Source of the DNA: Pseudofabraea citricarpa | Taxonomy: Eukaryota > Ascomycota > Leotiomycetes > Helotiales > Dermateaceae | Length of the DNA: 64,000 nt | Assembly: GCA_029641185.1 (NCBI GenBank) | Contig: JAPWGK010000005.1 | Location: 620,001-684,000, forward strand | Reading direction: 5' to 3' | Shown: positions 9,568 through 19,882 of the stretch, piece after piece | How positions within the stretch are numbered: the stretch's first letter is position 1 | Layout of the letters: each line of letters starts with the position of its first letter | The notes under the pieces: model-generated | What the model was told of the DNA's origin: nothing | Seen by the model: only the letters and a program-made list of their open reading frames with translations | Database searches by the model: none | Translations under genes and position numbers: made by a program

Positions 9568-11355
9568 ATGTCGTCTAACAACTCCAAAATCGACGAGAAA
9601 GCATCGGCGGTCCCAACCAACGACGACTGCCTTAATGGTTCTTTGGGGGAACTATCAGTCTCTGAAGAGCTTCGACTCAAAGCTCTCGAGACAAGGGTTC
9701 TCAGAAAAACAGATTTCGTTGTTCTGCCTATGGTAGGGAATCTATTCAAACTCTGCCAAATTGAATCGAGAGCTAATTTTCAATTGCTTTGCAGTTGTGT
9801 CTTGTCTTCTTTTTCCAATGTAGGTTGCATATTCCAAGTCCTTCGGGGTTAGTAGGAAAAGCCAGTCTAATTGCTCTCTAGATCTCGACAAGCAAAGTCT
9901 GGCCTACGCCTCAGTGTACGGTCTTATTACCGACCTCAAATTGGTCGGAACACAGTACTCATGGACCTCTTCTATGTTCTACGTTGGCCAACTTGTGTCT
10001 GAATTTCCCTTCATGTATCTGATGAGTCGATTCCCCTTGTCGAAATTTGTGGGCATAACAATGTATGCTTCCAATTGATGAAATTCCCTGTTTCTCTTTG
10101 AAAAATTTGCTAACACAATATCAGTGTTGTTTGGGGCTGTGTTTGCATGTGTCTCGCTGCACCTAAAACATATCATGGCTTTCTCGCTGTACGATTCTTC
10201 CTTGGTGTCGCTGAAGGTGCAGTCAGTCCAGCTTTCATCACCATCACAAGTATTTGGTACAAGAAGAGCGAACACGCTCTACGGATTGGGTGAGTCGAGT
10301 GTCTTTTTAGGCCTGTCAAGTAGAAATTATGGTCGGCTAATATGCTTAAAGATGTTGGATTACATGCAACGCCCTTGCGCAGATTGTTGGCGCATTGCTC
10401 ATGTACGGAATCGGTGAACACAATACGTCTTCAATAGCATCTTGGAGACTCATGTTTATTGTCTGTGGCGCCTTTACCTCCGCTGTCGGGGTTCTTTTCT
10501 ACTTCCTCATGCCTAATGGACCCGACACAGCATGGTTCCTCACGCCAGAAGAGAAGGTTGCTGCTGCTCGTCGCCTCGCATCTGATCACGACGGTGGTGA
10601 CAAGACGAATTTCTCCATGGCTCAGCTCAAAGAAGCCGCACTGGATTTCAAATCTTATGCTGCTTTCGCATTTGGTATTCTTGTTACAGCACCATCCCCC
10701 GTGCTTACTGTGAGTGGCTTTTGAGCTTGAAGATAGGGAAAAGTTCGTGCTGATAGTCAACTAGTTTGCATCTCTCATTATTAAGACGCTCGGGTATACG
10801 TCAGGAGATACTTTGCTCTACGGAGCTCCCTCTGGTGCCGTTCAGATCGTCGCCATCTGGATTGGTATTATCGGCTGCCTAATATTCCCCAAAAGGCGCT
10901 GTCTGATCGTAATCGGATTAATTGCCATCCCATTGACGGGTTGCATTATGCTTCTGGCGCTGCCACTGAAGGGGTGGCCTATTATTGTCGGAGCTTGGCT
11001 CGGAAGCTGTATCTCCAGTATATTCTCAATTACCATGAGTCTTAACGCTTCAAACGTGCGAGGTAACACGAAAAGATCTGTCGTCAATACGCTTTACTTT
11101 GTCGGATACTGTACCGGCTGTATCGCCTTTCCTCAGCTATGGTCAACCAAAACAGCTCCTCGATATCTTGCTGGGCTTATTGTTTCGGTAGCGTCCTGGG
11201 GCCTTCTCATCTGTCTTATGGCTTTCTACTGGTTTAGTGGATCTCGTGAAAATCGTAGAAGAAGTCTCTTGGAGACTGAGACATCTGTCTCCATATATGA
11301 GCCAGGTAGTGATGTTACAGATAAACAAGATCTGACTTTCAGATACTCTACATAG
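9568..11355 (+). CDS. MFS transporter, DAL5/allantoate-permease-like (ACS family)
   Basis: Six exons: 9568-9732, 9795-9819, 9882-10062, 10125-10289, 10352-10709, 10765-11355; 494 residues. The splice chain restores a continuous MFS: LPMLCLVFFFQYLDKQSL in TM1/loop, YASVYGLITDL, then GQLVSEFPFMYLMSRFPL, RFFLGVAEGAVSPAF in TM4, and a second six-helix half including TSGDTLLYGAPSGAVQI and SLNASNVRGNTKRS. These are the family marks of the anion:cation symporter group (allantoate, ureidosuccinate, dipeptide, carboxylate). The protein acts at the plasma membrane, importing a small anionic or amide-containing solute. Exon 2 is only 25 nt. Its divergent partner is an amidohydrolase, and a secreted esterase and a Zn2Cys6 regulator lie just downstream, which together suggest uptake of a compound hydrolysed inside the cell. 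Confidence 0.92.
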
Positions 11356-11970
11356 ATGCTGTAATACCAAATACTTAACAATGTTTTGATCAATCAAGGT
11401 CATAGTAGAAATTGATACAAAAAATAACATATAGTGATGAAATGTATAAAGGCTGCCATGTCAATTTTCTGGCCACTAATAACCTATCTGATACCTCTCC
11501 CATACTTGGACTCGGAACCTCACGAAGATTATCTAACTCAACTTTAGACTTATGAATTTTGGCTCCTCTCTCCTTTCCTTAAGTTGACCCGCCCTTTTTA
11601 ACACTCGTCTTCGTCCTACACCTATATCTTTCGTTATTCAATATTTGCCTAAGTTTGGAATCTTCTAGGTACATCTATATGTATTTGTCTCGAGATAGGT
11701 TTGGCAGTATCATAGTGAAAAGAGAAGTGAGTGCAATTTGGTAAATTACCATATAATTATAGTCCCAATGTTTGTAGCAACGTAAATTCTGACCTTTCTG
11801 AACTTCATATGGATTATGGCCACCAAATGCACAGTGATTCATGTCAAATGATGATAAAATTCCATTGGGCTTCCAATTCTTATTTCATTATCTGTAAGAG
11901 CATTAATTAATTGGAGCATACCAAACAGAATGTTCATTTGCCTTTCAAATTGAATCGGCTAGTTTCAACT
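11356..11970. other. Intergenic between convergent genes
   Basis: 3' flanks of the MFS carrier and the carboxylesterase; moderately AT-rich. No gene or clear repeat was recognised. Confidence 0.5.
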
Positions 11971-14182
11971 TTAGATTCCGGCCCTAAGGCCAGTGCAGCC
12001 CTTGATTCTCTGCTCTGTCCATAATTGGATACCACTGCTGCGATAACTGTCACCCTCAACGTGTGACCTATCTGCAATGAATACCATGTTCTGTCCTGCA
12101 ACTCGATAATCAGGCCATTCCAAGACTGAATCGTCGAAACTGGGGTTCATACTATGAACGAATGATACCCAGGCCCCCGTCATATGACTTGCGAGTCGAA
12201 GATCTGAATCCCTAGGTCCGAGCGGCGATGAAATAGTCGGAATAGTGTTGCTAAAGACGTACGTGATCTATTTCTCAGGTTAGCCGTTTTCCTTTTTAAA
12301 GAACAGCAGTATTTGAATATTAACCTCATCACCATGGGTAGCTCCTGAAGCAATAGTACCATGCCAAGGAACCTAAGGGGGGAAAACCGATCAGTAACCT
12401 GCCGTGCAGTTTCGGTTCACTTAGAGTTTACCTGGGCAAATCGATAACTATAGACAGCATTGCCTGTGTTGGCATACAGGCTGGTTATCCAGCGTCGCGT
12501 AGAGTGCTCAACCGCGTCACCGAAAATCCAGAAGCTCTAAACATATATCTTAGCCCTGTTAAGTAACAGCTTGGAATGTGACATACTCGTTTATCCATCA
12601 GGCCTGTTGACAGGAGACCCGAGCCAGTGTTCATAGGTACACCTAGCGCTGGATCATCTGGATAGAGCTCAAAGAGCTCTTCAAACGCAGAATCCTCGAT
12701 TGCATAGCTAGCTATGAAAGTTTAGTGTCTTTCTTACGAAAATATAGATCGTGAATCTCTACATCCGTTCATTTGCGTCAGAACGAGCTGTATATCTTCT
12801 GTAGTGTTGGATCCAGCGGCTACGAGGATATTACCCTCATCATCATTTACTTCGAACAAATCAGCTAACTCCCAGCAGTTTGGGCTTAGGGGAATATCAT
12901 CTTACCACCCATCAGTAATGGAACTGAAAGATGCTTCCCTTGATCGAAAAGCTCTACAGGGTGTGCCTGCATGAATGTACCATCAATTGATGGGAGAAAC
13001 TGATCGAAGTAAAGGAGCGAAACCTCAAACAGAACTTCATTGTCGAGCGTTCGAAGACAATCAAAGTTTCCACAGCCGGTCTTTTCCAAAAATAGCTGGT
13101 AGTTATCCTCCCGAATGGATGAAATGTTCCAGTTACATGGTACATCGTAGAAGCTGCCGCTTTCAACAATCGCTTCAGGATCAGAGTCAGAATTGATTCC
13201 TCAAATTAGTTTGACGATGCGTACCTGCTCGGAAAAGATGGTCATCACGACCACCGTAAGCTACTAAATGTTGAAGAATACCAGTACCACCAGCACTTTA
13301 CAATAATTAGCAGCTATTCTTTCTAAAATAGTATTGCTTACTAAATTACCTTTCACCCATAATGGTCACCTTTTCTGGGTCGCCTCCAAAAGTGGCGATA
13401 TTCTCCTGCACCCATTGGAACGCAAGTCGTTGATCAAGTAATCCTAAATTCTCAACACCCAATGCATGGGGATCATTTCCGGATGGAAATCCATAAAACA
13501 AAAGTCTGTATTGGATGGAAACAAAGATCTAGTAAAAGTGTCAACAAAAATGTCCAAAACTCCTAATATCGTGTCCGAGCTGTTAAGTTACTTACAACTG
13601 GAGTACTTTGATCAACCGACTTTTGAACTACAAGAAAATCTCGTGAGCTTGAGTTCTGGAAGATCGGGTTGTTCCACTTACCAATAAAACTGCCGTTGAG
13701 ACCTGGGTCTGCAGCGCTTCCGCCCCAGAATCCACCGCCGTGGATCCAAATAACAACAGGTAGAGCACTAGCGTTCGTGACCTGTTGTGGTCGAATGATA
13801 TTCAGTGTCAAACAGTCTTCACTGAAGTTGTAGCCAGTTGGGACAGATCCGTATCCATAACAAACCGATGAAAAGTTTCTGGTAAAAATTAGTAAATAAA
13901 TGTCATTTATGGTATAGTATTAATAATTCTACTTAAAAATCGAAAACTGAGGGCAAGAGTGACATACAGTGCATCTAGCTGGCCATCGAATTTGGTGGTA
14001 CGAGCAACTGAAGGGTTGAACCTCACCGGTGGATCTGAGTAAGGTATTCCAAGGAAGATGTCTTGTTTGAATGATGGCAAAGAGCGCCCAACGACAGTGC
14101 CATTTTGGATTGCTACTTTAGGAGATGCAAAGCATGTTGCACCGCAAATAGACAGCAACAAAACAATAGAGGGAAAATGCAT
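11971..14182 (-). CDS. Secreted type-B carboxylesterase/lipase, 11 exons
   Basis: Exons (minus): 14182-13968, 13878-13682, 13627-13596, 13528-13350, 13295-13225, 13172-12906, 12849-12763, 12711-12587, 12536-12432, 12372-12325, 12267-11971; 540 residues in frame. A signal peptide ([19 protein letters not shown]) opens the protein. The alpha/beta-hydrolase marks follow: CLTLNIIRP, oxyanion loop [22 protein letters not shown], nucleophile elbow MGESAGG with its serine codon split by an intron, NDDEGN carrying the acidic triad residue, and ATHGDE with the catalytic His. It should hydrolyse extracellular carboxylic esters. Ten introns in 2.2 kb is dense, including a 32-nt exon, so a naive reading looks like a broken gene; it is intact. 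The exon 7 start (12849) was chosen over one at 12864 because it restores the family-like VNDDEG segment. It sits in the putative catabolic block. Confidence 0.9.
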
Positions 14183-14978
14183 GATGAAATCCGACACAAC
14201 ATATACAGTGCCCAAGGAATGCGGCCGACGAAAGGCAATATCGGCGGCATCAAGTCATTTTCATACACAAATAGCCCGCTTACCCCCATTTCTCTTGAAC
14301 TCATCAACTGGAAGGAATCAAAGAACGGTACTGATATTTGGCTGTACCGGCCGGCCCGTAAGCAACTGATAGCAGCATCTGATAGTAGCCGACCGGGTAC
14401 GTATATCTGAGTGAAGACTGCACATATACCCGTGAGCTGCAATTAAATGTTATCTCCGCTTTATCGCTAAAGGTTTTCTAATCTATCAGTCGGAGGAGGC
14501 ATGTGAACCGTGCCGATCCTTGTTTTCTCTATGAAAGTGGGCTTTTCTTGTAAGAATACAAATTTAGCCACTCATCAGAGAATAGCTTCTGATTCGTGCA
14601 TCCTTCCTTCAAGGATAGAAATAAATGAAGATGAGTGTACTTCTGTTTCTAATTGCCTTAGTCCTCTGATCTCGTTTAAGTACAGAGAATTGCCGATCGG
14701 CCAACGTCGGCCGGAGCCATTTGTGAATTCATTTAGTCAGGAAGGTAATGATAAGCAGTTACCGTTACCTTATCTGTTGATTGATACCCGATGAGAACCA
14801 CGAAGAGAGCTTGAGTGGGCAGAATTTTCTGTACAAACCATGATGTGTAGCAAAGAGCATGGTTAAGGTCCAACTATTTGTTGTTTTATTGTCACGTGAG
14901 ACGTTCAAGCTTCATTCTCTCGCCGCCCAGCTTGAGTGCCGAGATTAGAGACTTTGTTTCTGTAGAGCTGTGCCTTTG
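14183..14978. other. Divergent promoter region of esterase and Zn2Cys6 gene
   Basis: A 796-bp interval holding upstream regions of both genes. Inverted CGG/CCG-type triplets typical of Zn2Cys6 targets occur (for example GGCCGGCC near 14350 and GATCGGCC...GGCCGG at 14694-14715), but they are short and untested. No gene is seen. Confidence 0.35.
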
Positions 14979-17603
14979 ATGCGGCGACAGGCCAATTTGC
15001 GACGCGTTCCTGCAAAGGATCGTATTAGAGTATCTCGAGCGTGAGTGACCTTCCCCGGAACAATCGCTATTGTCTTGCTATTGCTTAAATCCAAATTATG
15101 TAGATGTAGGGCATGTAGACTTCGCAAAAGTCGCTGCGTCCCGCGCTCGCGACTTACTTGCCAGAGATGTGAAGCAAATGGTCGAGTCTGTGTTTTTGAA
15201 GAAAATGACAAGTCGCAAGATCCGGTTCCAGAGAGGTGTGCTAGTTGTTTTTCCTCACTAAGATGATGTTAATCTAGTCCAGGAATACGTATGCCAGGCC
15301 ATCTAACAGCCCTTCCCAAGCATCTGTTTCCAATGAGACAGTCGAACAACCATCCAGGTCCAATAATGATTCTGAGATTATGGTATTAGATTGTTCTACG
15401 AATGAACGTGGTCGTGATAGCCCAGAAGAATTGGTCCTTGCGAACCAGCAACGTGGAAGTCTCCGACTTCCCTCGCACGAGACGGGCTTTCCGGATAGTG
15501 AGCTAGAAGGTGCGATTCTACTCGTTGAAGATCCAGGTCGAACTCGTAAGTAATACACACATACTATTTGAGCAGATTCCTTGTTGCCTATTAACATACT
15601 TGACACAGAATATACTGGCATTCGATCGAACGAGAGCTTTCTTCGTTGCGTTAGAGATGTCCTCGAAGCCAACTCCGGGAAAGCAACCAGCGGCATAAAC
15701 TTGTCAACTATAGATGTACGTTATGATTTTACGTTCATTTTCCCTCGTTAACATATACCGCTTAGAAAACCGGTGATCCAAAACCCTCGCAGGTTTATCA
15801 GAGTAATGAAGTCAGGGAGGCTTTACAAGAATTTCCACCCCAAGAGATCGGCTTATTCCTTGTCTCTACATTTTTCTACTATGTAGAAGCCACATTCTTT
15901 TATTGCGACCGAGATTGGTTTTACAAGACTCTGGCCAGTGTATATTCTGGAAGCTCGCCCGTAAACGCAGCCGATGATGCATTTGTGTGCCTCACGCTGC
16001 TCATCTTCGCGTTTGGGAGTCAATTCGCTCATCTAAGATGCAAGACAAAGTCCCAAGAGCCCTTACCATCTATTGAAGATCCAGGTAAAAGATTTTACGA
16101 TGTATCACAGAAGTTAATGCCTCGCCTAATTGCTAAATGCACTCTCAAAGGTATACAAGTATGTCTTCTTGCGGGTCTGTATAATCTGCCATCTAATCTA
16201 CCTGATACGGCTTATCTTTATCTTGGTATGGCAATGAGAATGTCTGTTGCAAGTGGGCTGCATCGCAAAACCTTGGAAGAAAGTTTGGATCCGCGATTAA
16301 GAGAAGTCCGAAATCGGCTCTGGTGGAGTGTATATTGTATTGATAAGTAAGACACATTTAGAATAATATTCTAGCAAGAACTGACTTTTTTTTTTTTTTT
16401 TAGACGTACAAGCATTGTCCTTGGCCGGCCTGCAAGCATAGCAGAAGAGGATATAGACGCATCTTATCCGGTCTATCATCGCTCCCTAGATGAGCTTGAC
16501 TATCAGTCTAACGTCCAACACCAAGTTGAATACATCAAGTTGACTAGAATAGTTAATCAAATCATGCAAAACATGTAAGTCTAAGTGTATTTTCAAAAGA
16601 TGGACCGCTGACTCACTGTCTCAGTCCACTGGAGTCCAAACCATCAATTATCTCTGATCTTTCGAGACAACTCAAACGATGGCGATCGGAGCTTTTTTCT
16701 AATCTTCATCCAAACGATCTGCTCCCAAGTGAGCGAAACTTTCGCACGACGGTTCATTTGCATATTCATTATCATTGGGCCTGGATAAGGATGGGACGTG
16801 CGTCGCTTCTCCAACTGTCAAGAGAGCGTTTACTTGTGTTATCAGGTTCTTTACCTTCGGAGACATCTGAATCTCACAGTCGACTAGAACTGGCCCGTTT
16901 ATGTATCGACGCCGCCAAAGCCACAATCCAATTAATTCTGGTCCTCAAAAAGCATAATCTCCTTTGCCGCTTCTCCTACACAGATCACCAGGCTCCGACC
17001 GCGGCTTTAATCATCTTGGTACTGAATAGCATTTTGCAGCATAGTGTCGACACAAGCAGTATAATTGACGACGGGGTAGATATGCTACGCTTCATGGCCC
17101 GCGGGGGCTGTAGAGGTGCGAAGTCGGATCTTCAGACAATTGAGCAGTTCAAGGCGTTTGCCTTTGCTTTGAGGCAAAAGATATATCAAGGCGAAGCTTC
17201 GGCACAGTCAAAGGTGCCTTTGCAGCCCACTTCCACGACAACTACTTTGGACAGCTATCAGTCGTGGGTCAAATGGATGTCCGATAGGGATGGGAGAAAT
17301 GCCGGGCCGTCGTCATCAGAACCCTTGCAGACAGACCCAGTAACTGAGTTTCCACAAGGAAGCACAAATTTACTAAGCAGCCAACAAACAGAGCTGCTAG
17401 CAGCCGGGTTGGACAACACGTCCCTTGATATGCTTTACTCGCACGACCACTTCGCAGTCGATCACCCCATTCGAAGTTTGACGCTAGGCAATGAAGATTT
17501 TACAGCCTTCAATTCCGAGACTTTTGAGTGGGAAAATAGGAGTGAAATGCTTGATATCACACAGCTATTGACGAAGTATACCCAAAATTTCGAGCACAAC
17601 TAG
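14979..17603 (+). CDS. Zn(II)2Cys6 transcription factor with fungal-specific middle domain
   Basis: Seven exons: 14979-15040, 15104-15235, 15283-15545, 15609-15715, 15793-16346, 16404-16574, 16625-17603; 755 residues. Residues 22-50 form the binuclear zinc cluster C-x2-C-x6-C-x7-C-x2-C-x6-C (CRACRLRKSRC then CQRCEANGRVC). The first intron falls directly before the first cysteine. The Fungal_trans region is clear from about residue 230: FYYVEATFFYCDRDWFY, YLYLGMAMRMSVASGLHR and the conserved RLWWSVYCIDKRTSIVLGRP. The C terminus is acidic and Ser/Thr-rich, suiting activation. It should be a nuclear DNA-binding regulator. Because it adjoins the esterase, MFS carrier and amidohydrolase, a pathway-specific role is the simplest inference, not shown by the sequence. 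Confidence 0.92.
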
Positions 17604-18213
17604 GGGGTGACAAACGAAAATTCAGTAACCCAATATTCCTATTTGATTCACCGCCATTTCATATAATAGAATTTGATGTCGGCAACATGCAGCTTCGGAC
17701 CCGTCTTTCTAAGAGCCCCTCAACTTTCCCAGGAATGACTGCCCATGAACTTGGAATCTGCCATTCTGATAGGCCGGGAATCTTAATCTTCGTTTATCCG
17801 GTTGTCGCGATTCAGCCGGCAACCGTTCAAGTGGTAACTAACTCACTTCGTGTCACGTCCATTATGTTCTCTTTTATTTTTTTAGATCAACGGTAGTGGT
17901 GCAAATGCATTAAGAGAATACACACAGGCCTTTTCTGTAGCGCAGGGTTTTCCAGTCTAGGAAATATAGCTGCTTTTCAATTTAAATACAGCAATATTAA
18001 GTTATCTATCATATAAGTCTGTTTGTGTTGCTACCACTTGAACGGATAACTGCATGGTCTCATACTTCAAACGCTGATTGGCTGCACTAAAGTACGAAGC
18101 GGGCGGGCGCGTTACCGGTTGAAGGGATAAATTCGCGCTAGTCTGACTTATGTTGTAACTTCGTTTGCTACACCAGAGTCGAATATTCAACGCGTACACA
18201 TACTCCACCGACC
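17604..18213. other. Intergenic with a 14-bp inverted repeat
   Basis: CCGTTCAAGTGGTA at 17823-17836 is repeated in inverse orientation at 18032-18045. A 69-codon ATG frame at 17687-17896 has no recognisable features. No promoter element stands out. Confidence 0.4.
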
Positions 18214-19157
18214 ATGACCACTGTAAGTTCCCTCTCATCATACACAACTTTATACGAACCAGTGTTCTCTAGATCGCTCCACACGTAAACTATACATACA
18301 GACCACTTCATGCCACAACTTCTATTGGCATTGGATCTACAGCTACCATTTGGAAACATCCAACCCGACCTGGGGTAGTCATCAAGTCGCCCTTAGAAAA
18401 GTGGTGGGACTCCAGTGACTCTGAACCTAGAGATCCAGTTTTCAAACTCAAATTTCAGGCCGAAAGGCAAATACTGGAGATACTAGGACAGCATACAAGG
18501 ATCGTGCCGTAAGGAATATTGTTATCTCCGTCCTCACTATTCTAATCGTAGTTCTTTAGTTATCTCGGCACTCTTGATCCCTCTAAGCCCAGTGGAGATC
18601 TTCTCTTTAAAGAGGCTGTCAATGGCGACTTGCAGAGATATCTCAATGCTCATACAGATTCGATCAGCGTCACCCAAAGGCTAAAGTGGTGCAAGGAAGT
18701 CGCCGAGGGTTTATCACATTGTCACAAAATAGGTGTTCTCCATTGTGACTTGCGCCCAGACAACATACTTCTAGATGGTGATCTATGTGCTCAGCTATGC
18801 GATTTTGGTGGATCGGAATGTGGAAAAGTGAGTGGTGAGGGTCTTCCTGATCATGGCTTCTTCGATCCTCGAGACGAGGACATTTTCATCGTCACTGAAT
18901 CCACCGAGGTCTTTGGCCTGGGTTCTATCATGTACACGATTATGACAGGACATCGACCGCACGGCCCAGCTACTTTTGAAAAACCTGACGAGCGGCTTGC
19001 TTACTGCGACGAGTGGGAGCGTCTTATTCGTAGCGGGGAGTTCCCTGACACGAAAAACATGCTTTGCGGCGACATCATTCAGGATTGCTGGACGAGGAAG
19101 ATTCCATCTGCCAAAGATGCTTTACAGCGTCTTGTAGCCCTTGAGCGAGAAAGCTAA
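18214..19157 (+). CDS. Protein kinase-like gene with 9-nt first exon
   Basis: Exons 18214-18222, 18273-18508 and 18560-19157; 280 residues. The first exon encodes only Met-Thr-Thr before GTAAGT. Splicing to the TTCTCTAG acceptor at 18272 gives an open frame, while the nearer-looking acceptor at 18300 breaks it. Kinase marks: IGIGSTATIWKHP (degenerate glycine loop), VVIKSP (K41), LHCDLRPDN (D145, N150), LCDFGGSE (D163), GLGSIMYTIMTGHRP in the C-lobe and a terminal IIQDCWTRKIPSAKDAL with the helix-I-like arrangement. All catalytic residues are present, with HCD in place of HRD. It resembles the expanded fungal kinase-like families, related in layout to the gene at 115, whose C terminus (RRCWEYKYESSHQIVDDL) is similar. 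Substrate unknown. Confidence 0.8.
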
Positions 19158-19882
19158 CTTCATATCTAAAGAAGATAAGCTAAAGATATCCGCTAGCTTT
19201 AAATAACTTAGCTACTTAGGTTTAAACCGGTATATTCCTTGGTCCAGGACGAATTCGGATAAGACATCGCGAGAGATAAATTTGTCCAGAGTTGAAAAAC
19301 ACCACTCTTCTGGAGGGAAAGAAGTTCCATAATTGGATTCTTCAACTTTATCAATTTTAAAAATTTCCGTGGAGTCATAGTTGATGTCACAATATCAAAT
19401 GATCGTATGGACCTTACGCAGCTAGTATTTCGGGTGAGGAGATTCCATATAGCACCTGGCCCCTGATGTCGTAGCGGCTATAAGATCGTATACTATAATA
19501 TGAGGCTTTTCACGGGATATTAAGCTAGGTTTGTTGTCGTGTATATACTAAGGCTGCCTTTTGTCATCTGCTTGCCAGCGCTTGCCTCTTATGCATTTTT
19601 TATCATTCATCCTCTTTATTTCAATACTACGAAGGTTGCATACCAAACTAAGATACACTTCATTATACACAACTACCCTGTCAGCTTTATAACCCGGGAT
19701 TACAACCATACTGTATTTCTCTTAAACTTATGGGAGGAGCGGAAACCAAGAGGTTTTTAAAAAAAAATCAAAGTCTTTTTATGTAACTTTTTTGAGATGC
19801 GAAGAAAACTTGAAAGCAACATTTCGAACTGGTGTACATCCTTATATGATTCGATAGTATATTTCGAAGGTTCTAATGCTTC
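19158..19882. other. Intergenic, AT-rich
   Basis: 3' flanks of the kinase-like gene and of the GH3 gene. Short frames only; no recognisable gene. A run of eight or more A lies near 19758. Confidence 0.45.

Noticed and set aside
11971..14182. Carboxylesterase looking like a frameshifted pseudogene
   Set aside because: All breaks coincide with introns having correct GT/AG borders, and the exons sum to an in-frame 540-residue protein.
17823..18045. 14-bp inverted repeat as a MITE
   Set aside because: The arms are short, no target-site duplication is visible and no second copy was seen in the window.
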